Assembly: GCF_021440515.1 (NCBI RefSeq)
Contig: NZ_JAKCMV010000016.1
Location: forward strand, 62,001 to 126,000
DNA: 64,000 nt
Origin: Enterobacter asburiae
GTDB lineage: Bacteria > Pseudomonadota > Gammaproteobacteria > Enterobacterales > Enterobacteriaceae
Reading direction: 5' to 3'
The notes beneath the pieces are model-generated. The model was not told the DNA's origin, searched no databases, and worked only from the letters and a program-made list of their open reading frames with translations. Below are positions 41,015 to 53,743 of this stretch, one piece after another. The first letter of the stretch is position 1, and every line of letters starts with the position of its first letter. Position numbers and translations under genes: made by a program.

Positions 41015-41911
41015 ATGAACAGGAAGTACAGAGAAATAGATTCCATCATCCGGGGGCTAAATAACGCAACGGACGCACATTTTAAATGGCTGGTGAAAGT
41101 CTTGCGCTTTGTCGCCCGTCGTGACGCCGAACTGCCGGAAATTTCCTGTAATAACGCCTGGCAGCATTGCGAATTTGGCAGCTGGTTAAGGACCCAGCTG
41201 ACGGGGGAAGGGGGCGATAAAAATTACCTTCTCGATATCGATAAAAAGCATATTGCCGTTCATCAGGCCTGCCGTGAACTGATTATTACGCTGGATAACG
41301 ACACCCACAGCCCGGCGAATTTCGAGCGTTTTGAAACGGCGCTGCTGGGGTTCACCGATGCCCTGACGCGCTATAAAGTCCATCTTTTGCAACTGCGCAC
41401 CAGCTACGATGCCCTGACGGGGCAGCCGCTGCGCCGCATTCTCGACGAGTCGTTCGACAGCATGAACGATCAGTACAGCGATAACGGCCTGTTCCTGATG
41501 CTTATCGACGTGGATCATTTTAAAAAGGTGAACGATACCTACGGCCATCTTGCCGGAGACTGCGTGCTGCGCGCGCTGGCGATCAACCTGGAAGACAACA
41601 CTCGCCGCGCCGAGTCCGTTTACCGCTACGGCGGCGAGGAGTTTATCGTCTTGCTTCAGGCCGAGAACAGCCGGGCGGCGACTCTGGCGGCAGAGAAAAT
41701 CCGTCGCGCCATTGCGATGGTTGAAACCGTGGCCGGGGAACACCGTATTCGCGTCACCCTCACGGCGGGCTTAACCCGCGTCCATAAGGGGGAACCGCTG
41801 AGGGAAGTGCTTGAACGGGCGGATATGGCGCTCTACAAGGGCAAACACGGCGGGCGCAACTGCACCATGCTGATTAACCGCCATCTCGACTGCCTTAACG
41901 CCAGCGCATAA
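41015..41911 (+). CDS. CZB-GGDEF diguanylate cyclase, DgcZ-like
   Basis: A soluble cyclic-di-GMP synthase of 298 residues from ATG 41015 (MNRKYREIDS). The N-terminal CZB domain has a possible zinc set: His in DAHFKWL, Cys in WQHCEFGSWL, and two His in KKHIAVHQACREL. The GGEEF active site (YRYGGEEF) and LTxQPLRR are intact. In E. coli DgcZ (YdeH) zinc binding to this domain inhibits activity. Similarity extends over the full length, but the gene lies where E. coli has dgcJ, between yeaK and yeaH, so I leave the symbol empty. Confidence 0.88.
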   Translation: MNRKYREIDSIIRGLNNATDAHFKWLVKVLRFVARRDAELPEISCNNAWQHCEFGSWLRTQLTGEGGDKNYLLDIDKKHIAVHQACRELIITLDNDTHSPANFERFETALLGFTDALTRYKVHLLQLRTSYDALTGQPLRRILDESFDSMNDQYSDNGLFLMLIDVDHFKKVNDTYGHLAGDCVLRALAINLEDNTRRAESVYRYGGEEFIVLLQAENSRAATLAAEKIRRAIAMVETVAGEHRIRVTLTAGLTRVHKGEPLREVLERADMALYKGKHGGRNCTMLINRHLDCLNASA

Positions 41912-41943
41912 AAGAACAGCCAGCGGGGACGCTGGCTGTCGGG

Positions 41944-45254
<3,311 letters not shown>

Positions 45255-45684
45255 GGCATGCCGTCCTTTCGTTTTTAGCACAGGATAAGAGCCGTTCGTA
45301 TGAGTAGTGGAGGCTCCCGGAAGAGAATGTCTCGCACCTCACTGTCGAAGCAGCAACCCGTGTGCCAGGTCGGACGCTAAGTATCACGAGGTGTTCAGGT
45401 ATTTCTCCTCTTAAATTAAAGCGTAGATGGCATTTGCAAAACTTGCATGGGACGAAAATTCAATTTCAATGACATATCAATAACTCATCCAAAAATTTCC
45501 GCCTTTGATATAAGGCGAAACGGCGTTTTTCATTTTGCTGTCACATAATTGAAAGCTGTCAGTAATCTGAAAAGGGGATAACAGGAGGTTTATTAAACTC
45601 ATTAGCAGGCAAAAAATTTGGGTTGTTTGACAAGGGCGGTTACACTTCACCCGCTGATTATTTGACTACAGGAAAGAATGGATT
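45255..45684. other. 430-bp divergent control region between yeaG and mipA
   Basis: No gene is credible here. The region is AT-rich and must hold the promoters of yeaG (left) and mipA (right). The clearest structure is an inverted repeat CGCCTT/AAGGCG (45500-45517) with a TGATAT loop. On the minus strand it is followed by GGAAATTTTTGG, so it could act as an upstream terminator or an operator. I did not find a sigma-54 GG-N10-GC pair at the expected place. Confidence 0.5.
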
Positions 45685-46431
45685 GTGACCAAACTCAAAC
45701 TTCTGGCATTAGGCGTACTCGTCGCCACCTCCGTTAGCACCGCACAGGCGGAAGATCAGTGGACTGTTGGCGCGGGTGTTGGCGTGATTAACAGCCCGTA
45801 CAAACAGTACGACCGCGATGTGTATCCGGTACCGGTTGTCACCTATGAAGGCGATAACTTCTGGTTCCGTGGGCTGGGTGGCGGCTATTATCTGTGGAAC
45901 GACACGGCCGATAAGCTCTCTATCATGGCCTACTACGACCCAACGCACTTCAAACCGGGCGACAGCGACAGCCACGCAATGCGCCAGCTCGACAAGCGTA
46001 AAAGCTCCATGATGGCCGGGCTTTCCTACGTGCATAACACCCAGTATGGCTTCCTGCGTACGGCGCTGGCGGGCGATACCCTGGATAACAGCAACGGCTT
46101 TATCTGGGATCTGGCCTGGCTCTACCGCTATACCAACGGTGCGTTGACCCTGACGCCGGGTATCGGTGTGCAGTACAACAGTGAAAACTATAACGACTAC
46201 TATTATGGCGTGTCCAGAAACGAGTCCCGTCGCAGCGGCCTGAAAAGCTATGACGCTGACGACGGCTGGGATCCGTACCTGGAACTCACCGCGAGCTACA
46301 ACTTCCTCGGCGACTGGAACGTCTACGGCACCGGCCGTTACGTGCGTTTGAGCGACGAAGTGAAAGACAGCCCGATGGTCGACAAGTCCTGGTCCGGGAT
46401 CTTCTCTGTAGGGGTATCCTACAAATTCTGA
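45685..46431 (+). CDS. mipA: MltA-interacting outer-membrane protein MipA
   Basis: MipA is a scaffold that links the murein hydrolase MltA to PBP1b. It has 248 residues, the E. coli length, starting at GTG 45685. The signal peptide ends STAQA-ED, and the rest is an outer-membrane beta-barrel closing in SVGVSYKF with a terminal Phe. A two-arm terminator follows. Confidence 0.95.
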   Translation: MTKLKLLALGVLVATSVSTAQAEDQWTVGAGVGVINSPYKQYDRDVYPVPVVTYEGDNFWFRGLGGGYYLWNDTADKLSIMAYYDPTHFKPGDSDSHAMRQLDKRKSSMMAGLSYVHNTQYGFLRTALAGDTLDNSNGFIWDLAWLYRYTNGALTLTPGIGVQYNSENYNDYYYGVSRNESRRSGLKSYDADDGWDPYLELTASYNFLGDWNVYGTGRYVRLSDEVKDSPMVDKSWSGIFSVGVSYKF

Positions 46432-46464
46432 TTGTGCATTATCACAGTGCAATCTATGCATCAT

Positions 46465-46495
46465 AACGGGGCGCTATGCGCCCCGTTTGTTTTAG
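46465..46495 (+). terminator. Intrinsic terminator of mipA
   Basis: AACGGGGCGC / GCGCCCCGTT with a TAT loop is followed by TGTTTT, 34 bp after the mipA stop. Confidence 0.88.
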
Positions 46496-46519
46496 GGTGG
46501 TGCAATAAAGGAGAGCGAG

Positions 46520-47374
46520 ATGAGTGCAAAAACGGTGATGTTTCCTGATAACCACATCCTCCCGTCAGTCGGGCAGGGCACCTGGTATATGGGCGAAAAG
46601 GCGAGCCAGCGTAAAACCGAAGCGGATGCACTGCGTGCGGGCATCGATCTGGGGTTAACGCTGATCGACACCGCCGAGATGTACGCGGAAGGCGGTGCGG
46701 AAGAGGTGGTAGGCGAGGCGATTAAAGGCCAGCGCGACAAGGTCTATCTTGTCTCGAAGGTCTACCCGTGGAACGCGGGCGGGCAAAAGGGGATAGCCGC
46801 GTGCGAGGCCAGCCTGCGCCGTCTGGGTACTGACTATATTGACCTTTACCTGCTGCACTGGCGGGGAAATTTCGGCCTCGATGAAACCGTCGAGCTGATG
46901 AATACGCTTCAGCAGCAGGGGAAAATTGGCCGCTGGGGCGTGTCGAATCTCGATTATGACGACATGCAGGAGCTCTGGGGAACCGAGGGCGGCGCTGACT
47001 GTGCCACCAATCAGGTGCTGTATCACCTGGCCTCGCGCGGTATCGAGTTTGATTTACTGCCCTGGTGTCAGCAGCAGGGTATGCCGGTGATGGCCTACTG
47101 CCCGCTGGCGCAGGCCGGGCGTTTGCGCACCGGGTTGATGAATCATCCTGTGGTAAACGAGATTGCCCGCCATCATCACGCCAGCGCCGCGCAAATTCTG
47201 CTGGCGTGGGTGATTAGCCATCGGGGCGTGGTGGCGATCCCAAAAGCGGCGTCGATTGACCATGTGAAGGATAACGCGGCGGCGCTTGAGATTACGCTTT
47301 CAGCGCAGGAGCTGCTTGAGCTTGAAAAGGCGTTCCCGGCTCCGGCAGGTAAAACGCCGCTAGACGTGGTATGA
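46520..47374 (+). CDS. yeaE: Aldo-keto reductase YeaE (methylglyoxal reductase)
   Basis: YeaE is an NADPH-dependent aldo-keto reductase that helps reduce methylglyoxal in E. coli. It has 284 residues, equal to E. coli. The catalytic Tyr is in TAEMYAEGG, the Lys in LVSKVYPW and the His in YLLHWRG. The cofactor motif is AIPKAAS near the C-terminus. It is convergent with yeaD across a small hairpin. Confidence 0.94.
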   Translation: MSAKTVMFPDNHILPSVGQGTWYMGEKASQRKTEADALRAGIDLGLTLIDTAEMYAEGGAEEVVGEAIKGQRDKVYLVSKVYPWNAGGQKGIAACEASLRRLGTDYIDLYLLHWRGNFGLDETVELMNTLQQQGKIGRWGVSNLDYDDMQELWGTEGGADCATNQVLYHLASRGIEFDLLPWCQQQGMPVMAYCPLAQAGRLRTGLMNHPVVNEIARHHHASAAQILLAWVISHRGVVAIPKAASIDHVKDNAAALEITLSAQELLELEKAFPAPAGKTPLDVV

Positions 47375-47382
47375 GCGTTCAT

Positions 47383-47401
47383 GCCCCTCCGGGAGAGGGG
47401 C
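47383..47401. terminator. Hairpin between convergent yeaE and yeaD
   Basis: GCCCCTC / GAGGGGC (47383-47389 and 47395-47401) with a 5-nt loop lies between the two stop codons. It is similar to other C-rich hairpins in the window. Confidence 0.55.
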
Positions 47402-47411
47402 AACGGGACGA

Positions 47412-48296
47412 TTAGCGTTTAACGATGCTAATGGTCTGGGCCAGGCGGGTCGGGTTCTCGGCGCTGGCTTTTTGCAGTGGCGAAACGCAGGCGGTTTCGA
47501 CGCACACGAAGGTTTTGTAGCCGTCGTCCGGCACGTCGCCCATGCTGACGGACAGCGCCGGGCCCGGGTTCCAGCCCACCACGTTGCTGTTGTGGCGGTG
47601 AACCACTTCAATGCCGCGGTTGAGGGTCGGATCGTGGATCACGCTGCACGCTTCCGGGTGCAGGTACACGCGGTCGGTGCGGTCCGGGAAGGTCTGAATG
47701 CCGTCGCTCAGTTTTCCCTCTTTAGCGTTGTCGACTTTGTCGATATAGCTATCGCCCAGGCCGCTGACCTGCACGGTGCTGATGTCGCCGACGTTGAAAT
47801 AGGTGTGCAGGGCAGACGAGGTTTCGAACTCGCCGTGCGCTTCCAGCTCAATTTCACAGGTTTTGCCCAGCTTAAAGCGCGCGTACAGGGTGAAGTCGTG
47901 CGGCCAGAGTTTGCGGGTTTCCTCGTTGTTGTGCAGCTCAAAGGTCAGCACCACGCCGTTATCATCTTCGTTGTGCGCTTTCAGCGTCCACTGTTGATTG
48001 CGGGCAAAGCCGTGCGCGGGCAGGCCTTGTTCCGCCGCCGGGCCAAACCACGGCCAGCAGATCGGTACGCCGCCGCGAATAGCCGCGCCTTTTTTGAAAG
48101 AGGTGATATCGCTGAGCCACAGGCCTTCCACTTCGCCTTCTGGCTTCCAGGAGAGGAGGTGAGCGCCGTTCAGCGCGACGGATGCTTTAACGCGCGGGTG
48201 ATCCACCACGATAACGTCAGCATATTCAATTTTGCGGTGGGAGAGCACAGGGGTAAGTTGTTCGACTACCGGAAGTGCAAAAATTTTATTAATCAT
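47412..48296 (-). CDS. yeaD: D-hexose-6-phosphate mutarotase YeaD
   Basis: YeaD is an aldose-1-epimerase-like enzyme that interconverts glucose-6-phosphate anomers. It has 294 residues as in E. coli. The galactose-mutarotase fold motifs GGVPICWPWFGP and HTYFNVGDI, with the catalytic His, are present. It follows gapA on the same strand beyond a terminator. Confidence 0.94.
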   Translation of the reverse strand: MINKIFALPVVEQLTPVLSHRKIEYADVIVVDHPRVKASVALNGAHLLSWKPEGEVEGLWLSDITSFKKGAAIRGGVPICWPWFGPAAEQGLPAHGFARNQQWTLKAHNEDDNGVVLTFELHNNEETRKLWPHDFTLYARFKLGKTCEIELEAHGEFETSSALHTYFNVGDISTVQVSGLGDSYIDKVDNAKEGKLSDGIQTFPDRTDRVYLHPEACSVIHDPTLNRGIEVVHRHNSNVVGWNPGPALSVSMGDVPDDGYKTFVCVETACVSPLQKASAENPTRLAQTISIVKR

Positions 48297-48324
48297 TACG
48301 CAATCCTCTGTCTTTAAAGCAATA

Positions 48325-48349
48325 AAAAAGGCGACCGAAGTCGCCTTTT
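48325..48349 (-). terminator. Intrinsic terminator of gapA
   Basis: On the minus strand AAAAGGCGA and TCGCCTTTT flank a short loop and lead into a T-run, 23 bp after the gapA stop. Confidence 0.85.
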
Positions 48350-48371
48350 AGGATCAGGATCTCATCTCAAC

Positions 48372-49379
<1,008 letters not shown>

Positions 49380-49410
49380 CTATTTGTTAGTGAATAAAAG
49401 GTTGCCTGTA

Positions 49411-49438
49411 AAATTACAAAAACCTTACGCAGCGTCAA
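49411..49438 (-). promoter_or_regulatory. Main sigma-70 promoter of gapA
   Basis: On the minus strand TTGACG (49438-49433) and TAATTT (49416-49411) are 16 bp apart, about 45 bp before the start codon. The surrounding sequence resembles the proximal gapA promoter of E. coli as I recall it. Confidence 0.55.
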
Positions 49439-49574
49439 GCGGAATCGTGTCAATCATTGCGACAAATCAATCCTGTGACTAACGTTTGTGCGACTGACTC
49501 GCCTCACTTTCCCTTTGAGCTAGCAACCACATGGGGGCTGCGCCCGGAATTTTAAAGGGCTGTCAGGATAAAAA

Positions 49575-49590
49575 TGTGAATGCGATCACA
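49575..49590. promoter_or_regulatory. CRP-binding site between gapA and msrB
   Basis: TGTGA-ATGCGA-TCACA has two perfect CRP half-sites with the correct 6-bp spacer. It lies 208 bp from gapA and 119 bp before msrB. E. coli gapA has several promoters, including a cAMP-CRP-dependent one, so gapA is the likelier target. Nothing else is evident in the 341-bp gap apart from the gapA promoter. Confidence 0.7.
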
Positions 49591-49708
49591 ATTGCCTGTG
49601 CGCCTTTTCGCGACTAATAAGTTTAGAACAAAAGTCCACGCGCTGGTGTTAATGTTTTGTTAGAATCCGGGACAAAAGATGTCTGTTTCTACAGAGAGAT
49701 GTAAGCAT

Positions 49709-50122
49709 ATGTCGAATCAAAATAACCCTGAAGATCTGAAAAAAAACCTGACCGAAATGCAGTTCTACGTCACGCAAAATCACGGCACAGAACCGCCGTT
49801 TACCGGGCGTTTGCTGCACAACAAGCGTGACGGCGTCTACCACTGCCTGGTGTGCCATGCTCCGCTGTTTAACTCGCAAACTAAATATGACTCCGGCTGC
49901 GGCTGGCCGAGCTTTTTTGAGCCGGTCAGCGATGACGCGATCCGCTACCTGGAAGACACCTCACACGGCATGAAGCGCGTTGAGATCCGGTGTGGCAAAT
50001 GCGACGCACACCTGGGCCACGTCTTCCCGGACGGCCCTCAGCCGACGGGCGAGCGTTTTTGCGTAAATTCAGCCTCGCTGAGCTTCACCGATGATGAAAA
50101 CGGCGACCGAACGAAAGGTTGA
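49709..50122 (+). CDS. msrB: Peptide methionine-(R)-S-oxide reductase MsrB
   Basis: MsrB repairs methionine-R-sulfoxide in proteins. The start at 49709 ([10 protein letters not shown]) gives 137 residues as in E. coli. Two zinc CxxC pairs (HCLVCHAP and RCGKCDAH), the motif SGCGWPSF and the catalytic Cys in RFCVNSAS are intact. It lies upstream of yeaC in the same direction. Confidence 0.96.
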   Translation: MSNQNNPEDLKKNLTEMQFYVTQNHGTEPPFTGRLLHNKRDGVYHCLVCHAPLFNSQTKYDSGCGWPSFFEPVSDDAIRYLEDTSHGMKRVEIRCGKCDAHLGHVFPDGPQPTGERFCVNSASLSFTDDENGDRTKG

Positions 50123-50163
50123 AAAAACGATTCAGCAAATTATTCCTTTGAAAGGGGCGCATC

Positions 50164-50442
50164 ATGAATATTGATGACATGGTTAACAGCATGACGCCGG
50201 AGGTTTACCAGCGTCTGGCGACAGCGGTCGAGCTTGGAAAATGGCCGGACGGAGTCGCGCTCACACCGGAGCAGAAAGAGAACAGCTTGCAGCTGGTGAT
50301 GCTGTGGCAGGCGCGCCATAACACCGACGCCCAGCACATGACCATCGACACCAAAGGTCAGATGGTGATGAAGAGCAAGCGTGAGCTGAAAGAGGATTTT
50401 GGCATCACGCCAAAACCGATTGCGACGATGAAATTGCAATAA
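50164..50442 (+). CDS. yeaC: DUF1315 family protein YeaC
   Basis: A small soluble protein of unknown function with 92 residues, nearly identical in pattern to E. coli YeaC (MNIDDMVNSMTPEVYQRL, LVMLWQARHNTDAQHMTID). It lies 41 bp after msrB and is probably co-transcribed. A C-rich hairpin follows. Confidence 0.93.
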   Translation: MNIDDMVNSMTPEVYQRLATAVELGKWPDGVALTPEQKENSLQLVMLWQARHNTDAQHMTIDTKGQMVMKSKRELKEDFGITPKPIATMKLQ

Positions 50443-50456
50443 CGGTGCGGGTTAAT

Positions 50457-50479
50457 GCCCTCTCCCGGCGGGAGAGGGC
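50457..50479. terminator. C-rich hairpin between yeaC and the chitinase gene
   Basis: A perfect 10-bp stem, GCCCTCTCCC / GGGAGAGGGC with a GGC loop, is followed by TTGATT on the plus strand. It lies between convergent genes and is related in sequence to the hairpins at 10446 and 62971. Confidence 0.65.
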
Positions 50480-50491
50480 TTGATTGTCATA

Positions 50492-51748
50492 CTACTTGTG
50501 CGGGATCCCCAGCGACTCCGCCAGCTGTTTTGCCAGCTGATTGTTGTCGTCCGCGCCATACTCCCAGAACATCGCCCCGGCCAGGCCTTTCTCTTTGATG
50601 TAGTCCGCTTTGATCGCCACAGAACGCGGGTTCTCATAGGAGATAGCAAACAGCGCGTTGCCGTCTGCGGATTTCACCGACAGCCACGGCACCTTCGCCT
50701 GGTCATCCCAGTGCTCGGTAAAACGCTTCTGCGGATCGTTCAGCAGCTTTTTGACGATATCGTTGTACTTCACGTAGGTGTCTTTCGACAGGTCATAGCC
50801 CAGGGATTTAAACAGGCCAATTTCCGCCGGCCCGAAGTAGGGCTGCGTCACCGGGTTTTTCTGCGCGTCCGGTTTTGACCAGTCGATACCCGGCTCGACG
50901 GCGCGCTTCGGTACGCGACCGTAGAAACCAATCCCGAGGTTCATCTGCTGCGGCTTCAGCCCGGCGGCAAGGTAGTTATTCACCACAAAGTCCACGCTGT
51001 ATTTGTCGGCGGCGGCAACGGTCGGCCAGGCGCTGGAGTCATACAGGTTGGCGTTGAAGTACTGCGTGCCGTAGGCCATGTCGTAGGTCATCAGGTTGAT
51101 GTAGTCGAGCAGCGGGGCGATGGCCTTAATATCTACCCAGCTTTTCGGACTTTCTGCATTCGCGCCCACCGCAATGGTGACCAGCTTGTTATGCCCAAAG
51201 GCGTCGCGCAGCTCTTTGAGCAGCGCGGTGAAGTTATCCCGGTCGGCCGGCTGGCTGGCAACCAGACCCCACGCGCCGTTCACCGGAAACTCCCAGTCGA
51301 GGTCGATCCCGTCCAGACCGTATTTCGCCACAATTTCCTGCGCGGAGCGGATAAACACCGCGCGCGTCTCTTTGGTCGCCGCCGCGCCCGAGAAGCCGCG
51401 CGCGCCCCAGCCGCCAACCGAGAGCAGCACTTTCAAATTCGGATTTTGTTTACGCAGGGTAGGGATCAGCGCGAGGTCGGACGCCACTTTCGGCGATAGC
51501 CAGATCTGGTGCAGCTTCGCCGGATCTTTTAAGGCATCGTTGGTTTCGTCTTTTTCATCGTTATAGACAAGACCGAAAGAGTAGTTGAGGTGAGTGATCT
51601 GGCGAACGTCGAGGGTGTGGATATCGCCTCCCGGCCCGGCGGTCACATCGCCGCCCCCGTTAAAATAGCCCACGGACATCAGTGAACTGGCGGACGCAAC
51701 CGACGCGCAAAGCAAGGGTAATGCTGCCAGCAATGGCAAACGTTTCAT
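50492..51748 (-). CDS. GH18 chitinase-like secreted hydrolase
   Basis: A glycoside hydrolase of family 18 (chitinase or endo-N-acetylglucosaminidase type). The start at 51748 gives 418 residues with a signal peptide (MKRLPLLAALPLLCASVASA). The catalytic signature is complete: D146-G-I-D149-L-D151-W-E153. Other GH18 motifs are LLSVGGWG, LMTYDM and FWEYGADD. No chitin-binding or fibronectin module is present. A good ribosome-binding site (AGAGGA) precedes the ATG. The gene is absent from the yeaC-pncA interval of E. coli. Confidence 0.92.
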   Translation of the reverse strand: MKRLPLLAALPLLCASVASASSLMSVGYFNGGGDVTAGPGGDIHTLDVRQITHLNYSFGLVYNDEKDETNDALKDPAKLHQIWLSPKVASDLALIPTLRKQNPNLKVLLSVGGWGARGFSGAAATKETRAVFIRSAQEIVAKYGLDGIDLDWEFPVNGAWGLVASQPADRDNFTALLKELRDAFGHNKLVTIAVGANAESPKSWVDIKAIAPLLDYINLMTYDMAYGTQYFNANLYDSSAWPTVAAADKYSVDFVVNNYLAAGLKPQQMNLGIGFYGRVPKRAVEPGIDWSKPDAQKNPVTQPYFGPAEIGLFKSLGYDLSKDTYVKYNDIVKKLLNDPQKRFTEHWDDQAKVPWLSVKSADGNALFAISYENPRSVAIKADYIKEKGLAGAMFWEYGADDNNQLAKQLAESLGIPHK

Positions 51749-51884
51749 ACGTGTTCCTCTTTGACATTCAAAAGTAACCACGCCACGGAAAGGCGTGGCG
51801 AAAAAACAGCGAAAAAAGAATAACATCGCCGTTTCGCTTAAGATGCGAGGGAGTTCACTTTATAGAGATTGGGGGAGGGGGAGT

Positions 51885-52008
51885 TGCCGGGTGGCGGCTG
51901 CGCCTTACCCGGCCTACGTTCTTTGAATATGCAGGCCGGTGGCGGCTGCGTCTTACTCGACCTACGTTCTTTGGATATGTAGGCCGGGTAAGCGCAGCGC
52001 CACCCGGC
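51885..52008. repeat. Cluster of three REP elements (BIME)
   Basis: Two direct REP copies (starting 51885 and about 51933, the second degenerate with TCTTACTCGACC) are followed by one inverted copy (51979-52008). The two spacers are near-identical (TACGTTCTTTGAATATG and TACGTTCTTTGGATATG), showing tandem duplication of the unit. The cluster lies at the 3' end of pncA. Confidence 0.85.
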
Positions 52009-52015
52009 TAAAGGT

Positions 52016-52657
52016 TTACGCGTGCGTTTCCAGCCAGTCTTCCAGCGTATACAGCGTCGCACCGGCGGTGGACATCTCCATAAACGCCAGCGCGCTGTCC
52101 TGCGGCTGAATATTCACGCCGCGACAGCCGTCGGTAACCACGTTTACCCGGTAGCCCAGTTGCAGCGCGTCCAGCACGGTGAACTTCACGCAGTAGTCCG
52201 TCGCCAGCCCCAGAACGATAAGCTCGGTGATTTCATGATGGCGCAACCACTCGTCCAGCGCCGTTTTCTGACGATGCCCATTGTCAAAAAACGCGCTATA
52301 GCTGTCGATAGCGGGGTTCTCGCCCTTGTGGAACACGGCGTCGATGGCTTTTTGATCCAGCAGCGGATGCAGCGCTGCGCCTTCGGTTTGCTGCACGCAG
52401 TGATCCGGCCAGAAGGTCTGCGCCACTCCGTCGAGCTGCCCCTGGGTAAAGGGTTCAACGTTGTGCTGGCTGGCAAAGCTACCGTGGTTGGCGGGATGCC
52501 AGTCCTGGCTTGCCACCACCGCGTCACCGCGCGCTTTACACCAGCCGATCAGCGCGTTTGCCACGTCAACGGTGCTGTCGCCTTCCGCCACGGCCAGCGC
52601 GCCGCCCGCGCAGAAATCATTTTGCAGATCGACCAGTAACAGAGCACGTTGCGTCAT
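52016..52657 (-). CDS. pncA: Nicotinamidase PncA
   Basis: PncA hydrolyses nicotinamide to nicotinate for NAD salvage. It has 213 residues as in E. coli. The catalytic triad is visible as Asp in LVDLQNDFC, Lys in FHKGEN and Cys in ATDYCVKFT, with the metal-binding motif DWHPANHGSF. It lies 9 bp after ansA on the same strand, the conserved ansA-pncA operon. Confidence 0.96.
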   Translation of the reverse strand: MTQRALLLVDLQNDFCAGGALAVAEGDSTVDVANALIGWCKARGDAVVASQDWHPANHGSFASQHNVEPFTQGQLDGVAQTFWPDHCVQQTEGAALHPLLDQKAIDAVFHKGENPAIDSYSAFFDNGHRQKTALDEWLRHHEITELIVLGLATDYCVKFTVLDALQLGYRVNVVTDGCRGVNIQPQDSALAFMEMSTAGATLYTLEDWLETHA

Positions 52658-52666
52658 ACAGCCTCC

Positions 52667-53683
52667 TTATTCGTCCGGGGTCAGCTCGCCGCGCAGGTTT
52701 TGCATCATCGCGCTGCGAATGGACTGAACGTCCAGATCCTGGCTCAGTAAATAGTGAAGTTTAGTCAGGGTCGCCTCAACGGTCATATCAAAGCCGCTGA
52801 TCACCCCCGCGTGCGCCAGCGCGTTTCCGGTGGCGTACCCGCCCATGTTGACCTTGCCGGACATACACTGCGTCAGGTTCACCACCACGATCCCGCGATC
52901 GCTCGCTTCGTGCAGCTCCTTCAGGAACTCGCCGTTCTGCGGCGCATTGCCCACCCCGTAGGAGCGCAGGATCAGCGCTTTCACCGGCTGGCGCAGGAAG
53001 TTACGCACCACGTCCGCGGAAATCCCCGGGTAGATCGTCACCACGCCAATCGGCTGCGGGGTGATCGGATGCACAATCAGCTCTCCGGCGGTATGCGGCG
53101 CAGGCGGCGTGCCCAGACGGCGAATGTGGATCCCGGCTTCCAGCAGCGGTTGCAGGTTCGGCGAGGCGAAGGCGTTAAACCCGTCGGCGTGCGCCTTAGT
53201 GGTGCGGTTGCCGCGATACAGACGGTTATTGAAGAACAGCGACACTTCGTTGATCGGGTAGTTGGCCGCCACGTAAAGGGAGTTGAGCAGGTTGATCTGC
53301 CCGTCCGAGCGCAGCTCCGCCAGCGGAATTTGCGACCCGGTGACGATAACCGGCTTGCTGAGGTTCTCCAGCATGAAGGAGAGCGCCGAGGCGGTAAACG
53401 CCATGGTGTCGGTGCCGTGCAGGATCACGAAGCCGTCGTACTTGTCGTAATTGGCTTTAATGTCATCCGCGATGTGCTGCCAGTCTTCCGGCGTCATATC
53501 CGAGGAGTCCATCAGCGGTTCATACTCGTGAATCGTGAAGTCGGGCATCTCCGGGCGATGGAATTCAGGCATCAGCGCCAGCTGGCGTTGCAGATGGCCG
53601 GAGACCGGGATATAGCCATTTTCAGAGCGCTGCATACCGATAGTACCGCCGGTATAGGCCACATAAATCGATTTCTTCTGCAT
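52667..53683 (-). CDS. ansA: Cytoplasmic L-asparaginase I AnsA
   Basis: AnsA hydrolyses asparagine to aspartate and ammonia in the cytoplasm and is allosterically activated by Asn. It has 338 residues as in E. coli, without a signal peptide. Active-site threonines lie in YTGGTIGM and LHGTDTMAFTASAL. It lies between sppA and pncA, 60 bp after the sppA stop with a terminator in the gap. Confidence 0.96.
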   Translation of the reverse strand: MQKKSIYVAYTGGTIGMQRSENGYIPVSGHLQRQLALMPEFHRPEMPDFTIHEYEPLMDSSDMTPEDWQHIADDIKANYDKYDGFVILHGTDTMAFTASALSFMLENLSKPVIVTGSQIPLAELRSDGQINLLNSLYVAANYPINEVSLFFNNRLYRGNRTTKAHADGFNAFASPNLQPLLEAGIHIRRLGTPPAPHTAGELIVHPITPQPIGVVTIYPGISADVVRNFLRQPVKALILRSYGVGNAPQNGEFLKELHEASDRGIVVVNLTQCMSGKVNMGGYATGNALAHAGVISGFDMTVEATLTKLHYLLSQDLDVQSIRSAMMQNLRGELTPDE

Positions 53684-53705
53684 GGTTGTCAGTTCTTGTT
53701 CTTCA

Positions 53706-53736
53706 AAGAAAAATCCCCTCTTCGCGGGAAGAGGGG
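53706..53736 (-). terminator. Intrinsic terminator of sppA
   Basis: On the minus strand CCCCTCTTC / GAAGAGGGG with a 4-nt loop is followed by ATTTTTCTTT, directly after the sppA stop codon. Confidence 0.85.
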
Positions 53737-53743
53737 ACGGGAG

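Noticed and set aside
45430-45470. Possible sigma-54 promoter (TGGCA and TTGCA words) in front of yeaG
   Set aside because: The invariant GG and GC pairs are not 10 bp apart on either strand, so the match is accidental.
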